Positions 1 to 8,537 of a stretch of 64,000 nt of DNA are shown here, piece by piece. The DNA is from CAVVXN01 sp963772585 (lineage in GTDB: Bacteria > Planctomycetota > PLA2 > JAEUHO01). A program made the translations under genes and the position numbers. Within the stretch, counting starts at the first letter, position 1. Every line of letters begins with the position of its first letter. Where the stretch lies: assembly GCA_963772585.1 (NCBI GenBank), contig CAVYXV010000002.1, positions 744,001 through 808,000 of the forward strand, in the 5' to 3' direction. The notes under the pieces are model-generated. The model did not search any database, was not told the origin of the DNA, and saw only the letters and a list, made by a program, of their open reading frames with translations.

Positions 1-1026
1 GAGGAAGCCCCAGGCGGGCAGACGGATCCAGAAGAAGTACCAGAAGAGGAGGCCCAGCCGCGCGCGCGGGAGGGCGAGGGCATAGAAGGCGAGCACCCCC
101 GAGATGCCGCCGCTGGCACCGATCGTGGGGGTGGTGCGCGGCGCCGACACGAGGGCGATGTGCAGGATGTCGCCGACGAGTGCGGACAGGAAGACGAGCA
201 GGAGGAACCGTCGCCATCCGACGATTCCCTCCACGTCGTCCCCGAAGACGACCAGGAAGTAGAGGTTTCCCAGGAGGTGGAGCCATCCGACGTGGAGGAA
301 GAACGAGGTGACGAAGTCGAGCCCCCCGTGCCGGAAGGGCTGGGCGGCGATCAACCCCCACTCCATGGCGATCCGGTCGATGGGCCCGAAGGTGAGCACG
401 CCGACGAGCGCGATCAGGCCGGCGAGCCCCCACGTGGCCCAGGGGCGCTGCGCCAGCGGCGTGGAGTCGAATTCGACGGGGAAGCCCAGCAAGCCGGGCA
501 GGTACTTCCACGGTTGGTCGGGCGCCTCCCGCCAATCCCCCACCGTGCGGAGGCGCCGCATCTCCTGCTTGTGCGCGGCTTCCATCCGGGCGACGGCCTC
601 CTGGACCTTCGGCGCGGGTGTGGGCGCCGACGGAGCCGGCCGCGGCACGGTGTCGAGTTCCATCGGGTCGAACCACACGAGTTGGCAGCGCGGACAGACG
701 TCGAGGAGAACGGGGTAGGCGCCGGGAACTTCGCGCGCGGGACGGCCGCAGGAAGGACAGGGCTTCCCTTCCGGCGTGTCGGGGCGGCGCGCCGCCCGCC
801 ATAGCTCACGGACGAAGTCCGCCGGGGCCCGACGCCGGAGCACGGAGAGCATCAGCGCATGACCGCCGCAGGTGGGGCACGTCCACATCGTGCCGCGCCG
901 CCTGAGGACGGCCCTCAACGCTTCGTGGCAATGCGGACACGTGGGCACAAGCGTGTTGTACGCGAGGTCACGCCATGCGCACAGGGGCGGTCGATTCCAG
1001 CCCGTTCCCTGGAGCGGCTTGCTCAT
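1..1026 (-). CDS. Rhomboid family intramembrane serine protease with N-terminal zinc ribbons (3' end cut by window edge)
   Basis: 342 codons are visible before the left edge cuts the gene. The first ~130 residues hold CxxC pairs (CPHC, CPTC, CPSC, CPRC), as in one or two zinc ribbons. From about residue 190 the protein is a rhomboid domain: HVGWLHLLGN supplies the HxxxN motif and IGASGG carries the catalytic serine at residue 305. The partner histidine of the Ser-His dyad lies in a later helix outside the window. Rhomboids cleave substrates within the membrane; the substrate here is unknown. The ATG overlaps the stop codon of the upstream acetyltransferase frame (TGATG), which suggests translational coupling. 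The family is clear; the role of the zinc ribbons is inference. Confidence 0.93.
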   Translation of the reverse strand, partial: MSKPLQGTGWNRPPLCAWRDLAYNTLVPTCPHCHEALRAVLRRRGTMWTCPTCGGHALMLSVLRRRAPADFVRELWRAARRPDTPEGKPCPSCGRPAREVPGAYPVLLDVCPRCQLVWFDPMELDTVPRPAPSAPTPAPKVQEAVARMEAAHKQEMRRLRTVGDWREAPDQPWKYLPGLLGFPVEFDSTPLAQRPWATWGLAGLIALVGVLTFGPIDRIAMEWGLIAAQPFRHGGLDFVTSFFLHVGWLHLLGNLYFLVVFGDDVEGIVGWRRFLLLVFLSALVGDILHIALVSAPRTTPTIGASGGISGVLAFYALALPRARLGLLFWYFFWIRLPAWGFL

Positions 1027-1359
1027 CACGACACCAAGTCCCAGCGGCAGTGCTCGACGAAGCGGCAGCCGCGCCCGCGGTAGAACCCGACCAGGGCGTT
1101 CGCGCGCTCCGAGGTGTCCAACGCGGGCACGCGCCTCCACGTGAATGAGGATGGAGCCGCCCACGCCGCGCCCCGGCCGCGAGGGCTCGACCGCGAACCG
1201 CTGGAACGTCGCGACGTCGGGGCGCTCGTAGTGCGGCGCTCCGCAGGCGCAGCCGGACGCAACGAGCGTGATCGTGGACGGGAATGCGGTCGCTGGACCT
1301 CGCTGCTTGCGCGAAGGGCCGGAACGTGCAGAATGCCCCTTTGAAGCGGGGGCCACCAT
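1026..1359 (-). pseudogene. Small GNAT acetyltransferase, frameshifted and probably N-terminally incomplete
   Basis: Two frames together read as a small GNAT protein. The frame opening at the ATG at 1359 gives TFQRFAVEPSRPGRGVGG (acetyl-CoA binding loop, RGxGxGG type) and ILIHVEARAR. The homology then moves to a second frame ending ALDTSERANALVGFYRGRG and CRWDLVS before the stop at 1026. The shift falls near 1125-1135. Typical relatives begin further upstream, so the N-terminus is missing or also shifted. Left uncorrected, the first frame would run straight into the rhomboid gene. It may be a decayed gene or a one-base sequencing error. Substrate unknown. Confidence 0.7.
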
Positions 1360-1471
1360 GGCCGAGAGATCGCGAGGGAGCGACGGAGGGCACCAGCCGA
1401 ACCCGGTGCCGCGGAGGAGGAGCACGCCGAGACGGGGGGGGGGGTCGAGGCGGGTCGCACGCACACCGGCG

Positions 1472-2323
1472 ATGGACACGGCACCCCCGGGCGGGCGGGC
1501 GCAGGTGCCGCTCCGCCGGCGAGGCCTGACGCGGCGCTTCAGCTTCAGCGTCGGTCGTGTGTTGTCGCTGAGCCTTTCCATCTTCATGCGGAACTTCGCG
1601 CCCTTCGCCGTTCTCGCCCTCTTGCTCTACGCCCCGGTGATGATCGTGGGAGTGCTGGAGATCGAGGACGCCCTCCACTCTCCCCGGCCCAGCTTCACCA
1701 TGCCGCTGACCCGGATCCTCGCGCAGATCGTCCCCTTCGTACTCGAAGGGGCCCTGGCCTACGGTGTCTTCCAGGAGATGCGGGGCACAAGAGCATCCTT
1801 CCTCGACTGCGTGAAGCGGGGGTTCGAGTGCCTGGCCCCGGTACTCGGAGTCGCGATAGTGGTCAGCCTCGTGGTGGTCGCGGCCCTCGGAGTCCCAGTC
1901 CTCCTCAGAGTCTCCATGAGCAACGCACTGGGCGGCCTCGCCATGCTGGTCGGGATCGCGATCGTCGTCTTCGTCTCCTTGATGTGGTACGTCGCCGTGC
2001 CCGCCGCGGTGGTGGAAGGTTGGCAGAACCCCCTCAGGGCGCTGGGCCGCAGCGCAAACCTGACGAGGAAGTGGCATGGGCAGATCTTCCTGATCCTGCT
2101 CACGTTCGGGTTGCTCGGCTGGGTTCTCAGCTTCATCTCGACCAGTGTCCTCCTGGCGTCCGCGCGGTCGGTTACGGGGCTCGAGGTGCTGTACTGCGTC
2201 CAATTGGGGATCCTCGCCCTGCTGGGAGCCTGGCAGGCGGCCGCGGCCGCCGTGGCCTACCACGACCTCCGCGCCGGCAAGGAAGGCGTCGGAATTGCCG
2301 AGATCGTGCGGGTGTTCGATTGA
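1472..2323 (+). CDS. Polytopic membrane protein of unknown function
   Basis: 283 residues from the ATG at 1472; an ATG at 1358 is possible but adds a low-complexity basic leader. After ~35 polar residues there are about six hydrophobic segments, starting at FAPFAVLALLLYAPVMIV and ending near LGILALLGAWQAAAAAVAY. The pattern of paired helices with a conserved amphipathic stretch (EGWQNPLRALGRSANLTR) resembles the membrane domains fused to glycerophosphodiester phosphodiesterases and DUF975-like proteins, but no catalytic domain is present. It is convergent with nothing nearby and precedes the response regulator on the same strand by 178 bp. No function is assigned. Confidence 0.75.
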   Translation: MDTAPPGGRAQVPLRRRGLTRRFSFSVGRVLSLSLSIFMRNFAPFAVLALLLYAPVMIVGVLEIEDALHSPRPSFTMPLTRILAQIVPFVLEGALAYGVFQEMRGTRASFLDCVKRGFECLAPVLGVAIVVSLVVVAALGVPVLLRVSMSNALGGLAMLVGIAIVVFVSLMWYVAVPAAVVEGWQNPLRALGRSANLTRKWHGQIFLILLTFGLLGWVLSFISTSVLLASARSVTGLEVLYCVQLGILALLGAWQAAAAAVAYHDLRAGKEGVGIAEIVRVFD

Positions 2324-2501
2324 CGGACCCGCAGGCAACAAGCGCGGCCGGCCCGCCGCAGGGTGCCGGCGGCCGGCTCGCCTGTGAGCGCTGCGCGCCT
2401 TGCGAGCGTCCCGCAACAAGCGTTCGGGCGAGCCCGGGCTCGCCGGTGACCCCCTCCTGGGGTATGGTTCGGCCGATACGTCGGAGAAGGGCCGGTGCTC
2501 C

Positions 2502-3506
2502 ATGGCCCACGTGCTGATCGTGGAAGACGAGAAGGAACTGGGAGACGTCATCGAGCGGGCGCTCGCGACGTGGGGGCACACCAACGACTGGGCCCAGGAC
2601 GGCCGGCGCGCCCTGGATCTCGTCTTCGCCGCGGAGAGGGAGTACGACCTCGTCCTCTGCGACCTGCACATGCCCGGCACGTCGGGCGGCGCCTTCCTCC
2701 TCGAAGCGCAGGACCTGCTCCACTTCCGAACGCCAGTGGTCGTGATGTCCGGGTTCGACTACATGGTCGAAGCCCTGGGAGAGCTCCGCCGAGGGGCGTT
2801 CACCCTGCTCCAGAAACCGTTCGACATGGCGGTGCTGAGAGAGACCGTCGAACGCGGGCTGGACCAGCGTTCCCTCTACGTGAAACTCCGCGCGATGGAG
2901 AGCCGCCTGGGGGAACTCACGCGCCGGAACGACATGCTTCGCCAACAGAACGCGGATCTGTTCGAGCAGGCTCGCCTGGACCCGCTGACGAGCCTCCCCA
3001 ATCGCCGCCGCCTGACCGAAGACCTGGACATCGTCGATGCGAACGCGCGGCGCTACAAGTCGCACTTCGCGCTCGCGTTGCTCGACATCGACCTCTTCAA
3101 GCGGTTCAACACGGAGTACGGCGTGGAGCAAGGGGACGCGGCGCTCCTGAAGGTGGCCGCCACGATTCGCGAGGCCTGTCGCCAGGGCGACATGCTCTAT
3201 CGCCCCAACGACCTCGGCGAGCGCTCCGTCTACCGCTTCGGAGGGGATGAGTTCGTCCTGGTGCTGGCGGCGCAGGACACGCCGCGGGCGGTCCTCGCCA
3301 TGGAGCGCGTGCGGCGTCGCCTGGTCGAGGCTCAGGCGGACACGCCGCCCGGCGGCGAGGTGGTCACCGTCAGCATCGGCGTCGCCGCGAACGACCCTGC
3401 AAAGCCGAAGACCGTCGAGGAACTCCTCCGCGACGCCAACGGCCACCTGATCGCCGCCAAGAAGGCGGGCGGAGACTGCGTCCGTCCGGCGCTCACCTCG
3501 GAGTAG
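2502..3506 (+). CDS. Response regulator with GGDEF domain (diguanylate cyclase)
   Basis: 334 residues; the ATG at 2502 follows a GGAGAAGG ribosome site. Receiver domain (1-120): acidic pair E8-D9, phospho-acceptor D54 in LCDLHMP, S83 and K105 in LLQKPF are all present. A coiled-coil linker (about 125-157) leads to a GGDEF domain with intact RFGGDEF at 247-251, so it should make cyclic-di-GMP when phosphorylated. RPND at 234-237 resembles the product-inhibition I-site, but it lies nine residues before GGDEF instead of the usual five, so feedback control is uncertain. No histidine kinase is adjacent; the partner is unknown. Confidence 0.95.
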   Translation: MAHVLIVEDEKELGDVIERALATWGHTNDWAQDGRRALDLVFAAEREYDLVLCDLHMPGTSGGAFLLEAQDLLHFRTPVVVMSGFDYMVEALGELRRGAFTLLQKPFDMAVLRETVERGLDQRSLYVKLRAMESRLGELTRRNDMLRQQNADLFEQARLDPLTSLPNRRRLTEDLDIVDANARRYKSHFALALLDIDLFKRFNTEYGVEQGDAALLKVAATIREACRQGDMLYRPNDLGERSVYRFGGDEFVLVLAAQDTPRAVLAMERVRRRLVEAQADTPPGGEVVTVSIGVAANDPAKPKTVEELLRDANGHLIAAKKAGGDCVRPALTSE

Positions 3507-3512
3507 GCGGTC

Positions 3513-4607
3513 TCACCGACGGGCGAGGAGGCGCCGCAGCGAGCGCTCGAGGCCGGGGTCGCCGCCGCGGGCCCTCGTCATCGCGAGCGCCGCCTCCATG
3601 CCTTCCCGCCACTCCCCCATCGCCAGGTCCAGCGCCTCGAGCCGTCCGAGATCGAGCGCACGGGCGAAGGTCGTGACCTTCCCCTCGTGACCCAGCGCGC
3701 GGAGGAGGGCGAGATTGCGCAGGCACTTGGAGCACGCGCCGCAGTTGTAGGCGTCGCCGCGGTTCTCCCAGCAGACCCGTAGCGTCCGCCGGACCGTCTC
3801 GTCCGACGCGACGCGGGCGAGCTTCTTCGCGCGGGTCACCCCGGCGCCGTCGTGCACGATCTCGACCGCCTCGCTGGAGAGAAGCGGATCCGTGTCGGGA
3901 TGGGAACCGCGGGAAAGCGGGTGGCGGGTCCGGGGGAAGAACTCGCCGGGGACGAAGATGCGGGCGTAGCGGCCCGCGAGGAGGTGGCCCACGGCGGCGA
4001 GCGCCGGGCCGTGGGCGTTCTCGCCCCACCGGGCGTAACGGTCGGTCAGTGCGCGGAGATCGGTCTCCACCTCGACGAAACCCTTGCCCCGCGCGGCGGC
4101 GGCGGCGGCGAGCCGCGTCGCGACCTGGCGCCGCAGCGTCTCCTTCGCCAGCGGGAGGTCGAATCCGTGGACGAAGACCAGGTCCGTGATCGCGTCGTCG
4201 TGGACGAAGAGCGTGTGGAAGGAGTCCACGCCTCCCGAGAAGAACGCGGCGACGGCACGCGTCGGGCGCAAAGGCGGCGCGGCCGCGGGTACGGCGACCC
4301 CCGTGAGGCACAGGCGCCGGTCCCACGCGTGGAAGCGGGCGGCGAAACGCGGGAGGTTCGCGAGCAGGCGTGGCGAGGCCGGCGCATCGCTCGTGAGCCG
4401 GGCGCGCTCACGAAGGGCGATGGGGACGGCGACGAGGAGGAACAGCTCGACGCCGTCGTGGACGGGGCCGGCGGTCGCTCGGAACCGGACGACGTGCGGC
4501 CGCCCCCGCACCGTGACGGTCGCGGCGAGGACGTCGGCGCCCGCCTCCCGCGTGCGGACGGGCCGGGCGACGTGGACGGTCCTCACGGGGCGGCGGCGCC
4601 GGGCCAT
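3513..4607 (-). CDS. QueC-like PP-loop ATPase with C-terminal four-cysteine zinc site
   Basis: 364 residues from the ATG at 4607. The PP-loop is FFSGGVDSFHTL, the ATP-pyrophosphatase signature that activates a substrate by adenylation. Further on is RGSHPDTDPLLSSEAVEIVHDG, a motif shared with the two PP-loop proteins at 17773-20162. The C-terminal region has CWENRGDAYNCGACSKC (C-x9-C-x2-C-x2-C), like the structural zinc site of QueC. Its first ~90 residues form an all-beta-looking N-domain without an assigned function. The start lies inside the end of the PP2C-Nudix gene (25-bp overlap), so the two are one operon. It is a relative of 7-cyano-7-deazaguanine synthase, but the true substrate is unknown. 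Confidence 0.85.
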   Translation of the reverse strand: MARRRRPVRTVHVARPVRTREAGADVLAATVTVRGRPHVVRFRATAGPVHDGVELFLLVAVPIALRERARLTSDAPASPRLLANLPRFAARFHAWDRRLCLTGVAVPAAAPPLRPTRAVAAFFSGGVDSFHTLFVHDDAITDLVFVHGFDLPLAKETLRRQVATRLAAAAAARGKGFVEVETDLRALTDRYARWGENAHGPALAAVGHLLAGRYARIFVPGEFFPRTRHPLSRGSHPDTDPLLSSEAVEIVHDGAGVTRAKKLARVASDETVRRTLRVCWENRGDAYNCGACSKCLRNLALLRALGHEGKVTTFARALDLGRLEALDLAMGEWREGMEAALAMTRARGGDPGLERSLRRLLARR

Positions 4608-6421
4608 CCCCGGCCAACGGGGCCGAACAGCCGCTCGACCGGCTCCCCATCGAGGCCGTGGCGAAGGCGGTAGGAGAGAAGCGACCCATACAGCCCCACC
4701 TCCACCCAGGGAAGGACCCTGGCCTCGCGCTTCAGGAGACGGATCGTCTCCCACACCGCGTCGGGCTCCAGCGGGATCCAGCGCACCTCGGCGACTTCCT
4801 CGCGCCCGCGCGCCCGGGCCAGGCGGCGGCGAAAGGCCCTCATCCCCAGGTCGCTCTCGACCCACCCGACGAGCGCGGGCTGGAGCGTCCACGTGTCGTG
4901 TCCCGCGGCGACGACGGTCACGGCGGATTCCTCCGGTTCGAGCCCCGCCTCCTCGCGAACCGCGCGGTGGAGGAAGCGTTGGAGGTCGGGGCGCGGATCG
5001 TCGGGGGACGCCTCGTCCCCCGTGGAGGGTCGCCGGGAGAGGCCCTCGTCCACGGATCCGTCCCAGTAGCCCGAGAGGATCCCGCCCCGGCGGCGGACGA
5101 GGTAGGTCATCGGCCGGCCGGCATCGTCTTCAACCACGACGAAGAGGCAGGCTCCGAGGCAGTTCAGGAAGCCGCTCGCGAACAGGGCCGCCGGCGGGAG
5201 ATCCCGGTGGGCCGGACGTGGATCCGTGGCGAGCCCGTCCGCCTCGAGGCCCGCGAGGCGCTGCGGGTCCCAGCCGTTCGTCGCGAGGAACGCGGCGTAG
5301 GACGCGTCGCGGAAGGCGAGCAGGGTCCGAGGGCTCTCGCCGCCGGCCGGTCCCTTCGCCTCGGCACCGACGAGGACGTAGCGGCGTCCGTCGTACACGC
5401 CCGGCAGGCAACCTTCCCGGATCGCCCGGGCCACCGCGGCGACGCGTCGTCGCGTGACGGCGTCGCGGCGGGGCGTGCCCGGCCGATGCATCGCCTCCAC
5501 GCCGATCCCCCCGGGATCGACGTGGCCGTAGGAGATCCACCGCGCGCCCTCGGCGAGCGGGGCCTCCTCGATCGGCATCGCCGCCGCGGCCCGACCGCCG
5601 CAGGCGATCCGCACGTAGGACCGGTCGTCGAACGAGACACCGCCGGGAGGGACGCCCTTCGTGGCGGGCGGATCGCCGATCATCAGCGGATCCCCATCGA
5701 GGCGGTCGCGGGGGTGGCGTTCCGTACGTGCGAGGTCGGGCCAGAGGCGCGGATACCCGTCTGTCGCAAGCACGAGCCCGTCCACCGTCTCGGGCACGCG
5801 CAGGACCTCGACCGGCGGCGACTGGAACCCGTCGATCGCGACGGACGGGGGGCTGCGCGCGTCCTTCGGGACCTGGCGGAGCGAGCGGAGCGCGTCCGCG
5901 ATGATCGCCCGCCCCACGTCGTCGGCGCGAAGCTCGTCGATCGTCCGGCCCTCGCGGAGGGCGCCGCGGAGGACCCGCGCGCGCACGGAGGCGAGCGAGC
6001 GCTCCGCGGGCGCGGCCCCGTCGAGGCTCTCCGCGACCCGCCCTCCGGCGAGCAGAAGCGCCTGTCCGTCGCCCACGCGCCAGACCTCCCGGCGCGCGCG
6101 GCTGTAGACGACCATCGTGGACCGCGGCCGGCCGCGGGGGTGGCCGCGCGCGCGCGCGAAGAGGCCGAGCGCACGTAGGGCGCCCCGGAGGGCGTCCTCC
6201 AGGCCACGGAGCGTCGCCGCGGCGTCCGCCGTGGGGTCGAGCCGACGGAGCGCCGCGGCCAGGGTCCCGGCGGCGAAGCGCCCCGCCGTCGTGCCCGCCC
6301 AGACGGGGCCCTCCGCGCTGGTCGCCCCGTCGAAGACGGCGGCGAAGTGGTCCGTGAGGAGCACCTCGTCCTCGCAGTCGGCCAGGATCCCCGTCCGGGC
6401 GACGCGGTGGTGCTCCACCAC
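4583..6421 (-). CDS. PP2C-like phosphatase fused to a Nudix-like domain
   Basis: About 612 residues from tandem GTG codons at 6421/6418; the open frame continues upstream but only through repeat DNA. The N-terminal ~250 residues look like a PPM phosphatase: DHFAAVFDGAT is the metal-binding DG motif, followed by MVVYSRARREVWRVGDG and LVLATDGYPRLW. A middle segment (about 290-400) is unassigned. The C-terminal ~200 residues resemble a Nudix fold, with CLFVVVEDDAGRPMTYLVRR and FLHRAVREEAGLEPEE. The Nudix box is incomplete because the upstream Gly-x5-Glu is not evident, so hydrolase activity is doubtful. It overlaps the PP-loop gene downstream, suggesting a joint pathway. Confidence 0.72.
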   Translation of the reverse strand: MVEHHRVARTGILADCEDEVLLTDHFAAVFDGATSAEGPVWAGTTAGRFAAGTLAAALRRLDPTADAAATLRGLEDALRGALRALGLFARARGHPRGRPRSTMVVYSRARREVWRVGDGQALLLAGGRVAESLDGAAPAERSLASVRARVLRGALREGRTIDELRADDVGRAIIADALRSLRQVPKDARSPPSVAIDGFQSPPVEVLRVPETVDGLVLATDGYPRLWPDLARTERHPRDRLDGDPLMIGDPPATKGVPPGGVSFDDRSYVRIACGGRAAAAMPIEEAPLAEGARWISYGHVDPGGIGVEAMHRPGTPRRDAVTRRRVAAVARAIREGCLPGVYDGRRYVLVGAEAKGPAGGESPRTLLAFRDASYAAFLATNGWDPQRLAGLEADGLATDPRPAHRDLPPAALFASGFLNCLGACLFVVVEDDAGRPMTYLVRRRGGILSGYWDGSVDEGLSRRPSTGDEASPDDPRPDLQRFLHRAVREEAGLEPEESAVTVVAAGHDTWTLQPALVGWVESDLGMRAFRRRLARARGREEVAEVRWIPLEPDAVWETIRLLKREARVLPWVEVGLYGSLLSYRLRHGLDGEPVERLFGPVGRGWPGAAAP

Positions 6422-6872
6422 GCGAAGCCGCCCGACGGCGCCTCCCCGCGGCCCGTCGTCCTTCTCCCGCCGGTCGGGGTCCACCCGCTCGTGTCCTGCG
6501 TCGCAAGGTCGTGTGGAAAGGAAGACGCCCGTGGGGCCCCCCTGAGGGTGTCCCTTGGCGGCGTTCGCCTCCGATCGGCGCGCTGGATCGGGAGCGAAGG
6601 CCCCATGAGGACGACGCCGCGTACGACCGTACGCAGGGAGGACGAAGGGGGTCGATCGCCCCCCGGCCAGCGCGCCGCACGGCCTCACGGATGGGAACGT
6701 CCGGCACGGCACACCAGTCCTCCGTCCCTGCCCCCGGCGACGAGGATGGCAACGCCCCCCCTCGGCCGCGGCGCCCCGGGTCGACCGGGATCGAACTCCC
6801 CCCTGGCCGAACGCGCGCTTCTCGGACAGGATGGGGGCGGTGGCCTCGGGCGCGGCGGGAAGGGAGACTCCC
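6422..6872. other. Intergenic region carrying a dispersed repeat
   Basis: This 451-bp gap lies between divergent genes, so promoters for both should be here, but I see no convincing -35/-10 pair. The middle is a dispersed repeat (6494-6720) that has an inverted relative at 53059-53200. The remainder is GC-rich and unassigned. Confidence 0.5.
6494..6720. repeat. Dispersed intergenic repeat, copy 1 (inverted copy at 53059-53200)
   Basis: Read on the plus strand, 6494-6577 and 6662-6717 match the reverse complement of 53059-53200 closely. Shared blocks include GACGCCCGT, CCCCTGAGGGTGTCCC, GGCCAGCGCGCCGCACGGCC and CCGGCACGGCACACC. The 6.5-kb copy has about 84 extra bases between the two blocks. 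No coding sequence is shared in frame. Mechanism of spread is unknown; it has no evident transposase or terminal repeats. Confidence 0.75.
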
Positions 6873-8537
6873 GTGCCGCTTCACGTTTGTCGGTCGCGCC
6901 GGGCGGCGTGGCTCCTGGGGGCGATGGCCCTCACGATCCTGGGCTGTGGCGGGAGCACGACCACGAGCGTGCCCACCGGGCCTCTCGTGGTGGACGCGGG
7001 CGTCGATCAGTGGATCCCGTTCGACCAGTTCGCCGTGCTCCAGGGGAGCGCCTCGCACCCCGAGGCGGAGTTGCTCTGGACGCAGACCGGGGGCCCGGGC
7101 CCCGTCGTCTTCGAGAGGGCCTCCTTCGGGGGTACCCGGGCCGCGTTCCCCGGTTCGGGTCGGTACGAGCTCCAACTCGTCGCCCGCCTCGGCGACCGCG
7201 AGGGCGCCGACACGATGGGGGTGGCGGTCGGGGCACCGCTCGGTCCCGTCGTCGAGGTCGATCGGACGACCACCTTCCAGACGATCCGCGGGTGGGAGGC
7301 CACGGCGTACGCCGCTCAGGACTCTCCCGCGTTCGACCTGTTCAAGAACGAGGTGTTCGACCGGGCCGTCGACGACCTGGGCATCGACCGCGTGCGCCTC
7401 GAAGTGCGCTCCGGGGCCGAGAACGACGTGGACTGGTGGATGCAGTACCAGACGGGCGCGATCGACCAGGACACCTGGCGCGCCCACCGGTACAGCACCG
7501 TCAACGACAACGACGACTCCGCGGGAATCGAGCCGTCCGGGTTCCAGTTCTCCGAGCTGGACGATCACGTGGATCGCGTGGTCGAACCGCTGAGGCAGCG
7601 CGCGGCCGCGCGGGGCGAGCACCTGTGGGTGAACCTCTGTTACGTGGCCTTTACGGGGCAGATCGGCGCCGGCCTGGAGTACCTGCACGACGACGCCGAC
7701 GAATACGCGGAGTTCGTCGAGGCGACGTGGCGGCATCTCGACAGCCGGTACGGATGGGTGCCGGATTCCTGGGAGGTGATCCTGGAGCCCGACAACGTGA
7801 CCCAGTGGAACGGCACGACCATCGGCAACGCCATCGTCGCCGTGGCGGACCGCCTCCGGGCGGCGGGATGGACGCCGCGGTTCGTGGCGCCGTCCACGAC
7901 GAACATGGGGAACGCGGTCGCGTACTTCGATGCGATGGCCGCCGTGCCCGGCGCCGTGGACGACCTGATGGAGCTCTCCTACCACCGCTACGGCGGAGCG
8001 ACGACGGCGAATCTCCAAGCCATCCACGACCGGGCCGCGACTTGGGGACTCGACACCGCCCACCTCGAGTGGATCGGCGCTTCCGACGACGAGCTCTTCG
8101 AGGACCTGCGGGTCGGCGGCGTCAGCTCGTGGGCCGCCTACGTCCTGGCCGGTACCGGACCCGACGACGGCGGCGCCTACTACGTCGTCGACACGACCGA
8201 TCCGATGGCTCCCCAGGTGCGGCTCGCTTCGCGGACCGGCTATCTCCGACACACCTTCCGCTACGTCCGGCGCGGAGCGGTCCGTTGGGCGGCGACGGAC
8301 GCCGGCGCGTTCTCGGCCGTGGCCTTCGGAAACGCCGACGGGCGCGCGGTCGTCGTGGTGCGAGCGGCGGCGGGCGGCGTCTTCCACGTGCACGGGCTTC
8401 CCGGGGGCAGCTACGGCGTCGTGCACACCACGGCGACCGAGACCGACGTGGTGGGCCCCAACCGCTTCGTGATCGACGGGCAGGCCCTCACGGCGTCCAT
8501 CCCCGCCGCGGGCGTCCTCACGATCCTCGAGCGTTGA
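6873..8537 (+). CDS. Lipoprotein with GH30-like glycoside hydrolase barrel
   Basis: 554 residues from the GTG at 6873, preceded by GGAAGGGAGA; an ATG at 6831 would add a poor leader. The signal peptide ends in a lipobox (LTILGC), so the protein is membrane-anchored and exported. Residues ~30-125 look like a PKD/Ig-type beta domain. The rest resembles a clan-A TIM barrel of the GH30 type: TFQTIRGWEATAYA near its start, a candidate acid/base Glu in WEVILEPDN, and a candidate nucleophile Glu in AHLEWIGAS. A C-terminal beta domain follows. The sugar substrate cannot be read from the sequence. The 3' end overlaps the convergent antiporter gene by 20 bp. Confidence 0.78.
   Translation: MPLHVCRSRRAAWLLGAMALTILGCGGSTTTSVPTGPLVVDAGVDQWIPFDQFAVLQGSASHPEAELLWTQTGGPGPVVFERASFGGTRAAFPGSGRYELQLVARLGDREGADTMGVAVGAPLGPVVEVDRTTTFQTIRGWEATAYAAQDSPAFDLFKNEVFDRAVDDLGIDRVRLEVRSGAENDVDWWMQYQTGAIDQDTWRAHRYSTVNDNDDSAGIEPSGFQFSELDDHVDRVVEPLRQRAAARGEHLWVNLCYVAFTGQIGAGLEYLHDDADEYAEFVEATWRHLDSRYGWVPDSWEVILEPDNVTQWNGTTIGNAIVAVADRLRAAGWTPRFVAPSTTNMGNAVAYFDAMAAVPGAVDDLMELSYHRYGGATTANLQAIHDRAATWGLDTAHLEWIGASDDELFEDLRVGGVSSWAAYVLAGTGPDDGGAYYVVDTTDPMAPQVRLASRTGYLRHTFRYVRRGAVRWAATDAGAFSAVAFGNADGRAVVVVRAAAGGVFHVHGLPGGSYGVVHTTATETDVVGPNRFVIDGQALTASIPAAGVLTILER

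Noticed and set aside
968..2680. Long minus-strand open frame across the membrane protein gene
   Set aside because: Antisense shadow; the plus-strand frame has proper helices and a start.
3513..4607. queC (7-cyano-7-deazaguanine synthase)
   Set aside because: The protein is much longer than QueC (~220 aa), has an extra N-domain, and no queD/E/F is nearby; only the fold is shared.
5130..8426. A 1098-codon minus-strand open frame
   Set aside because: Composition is shadow-like (Arg, Gly, His, Pro rich). It covers the GH30-like gene antisense and the PP2C gene out of frame.
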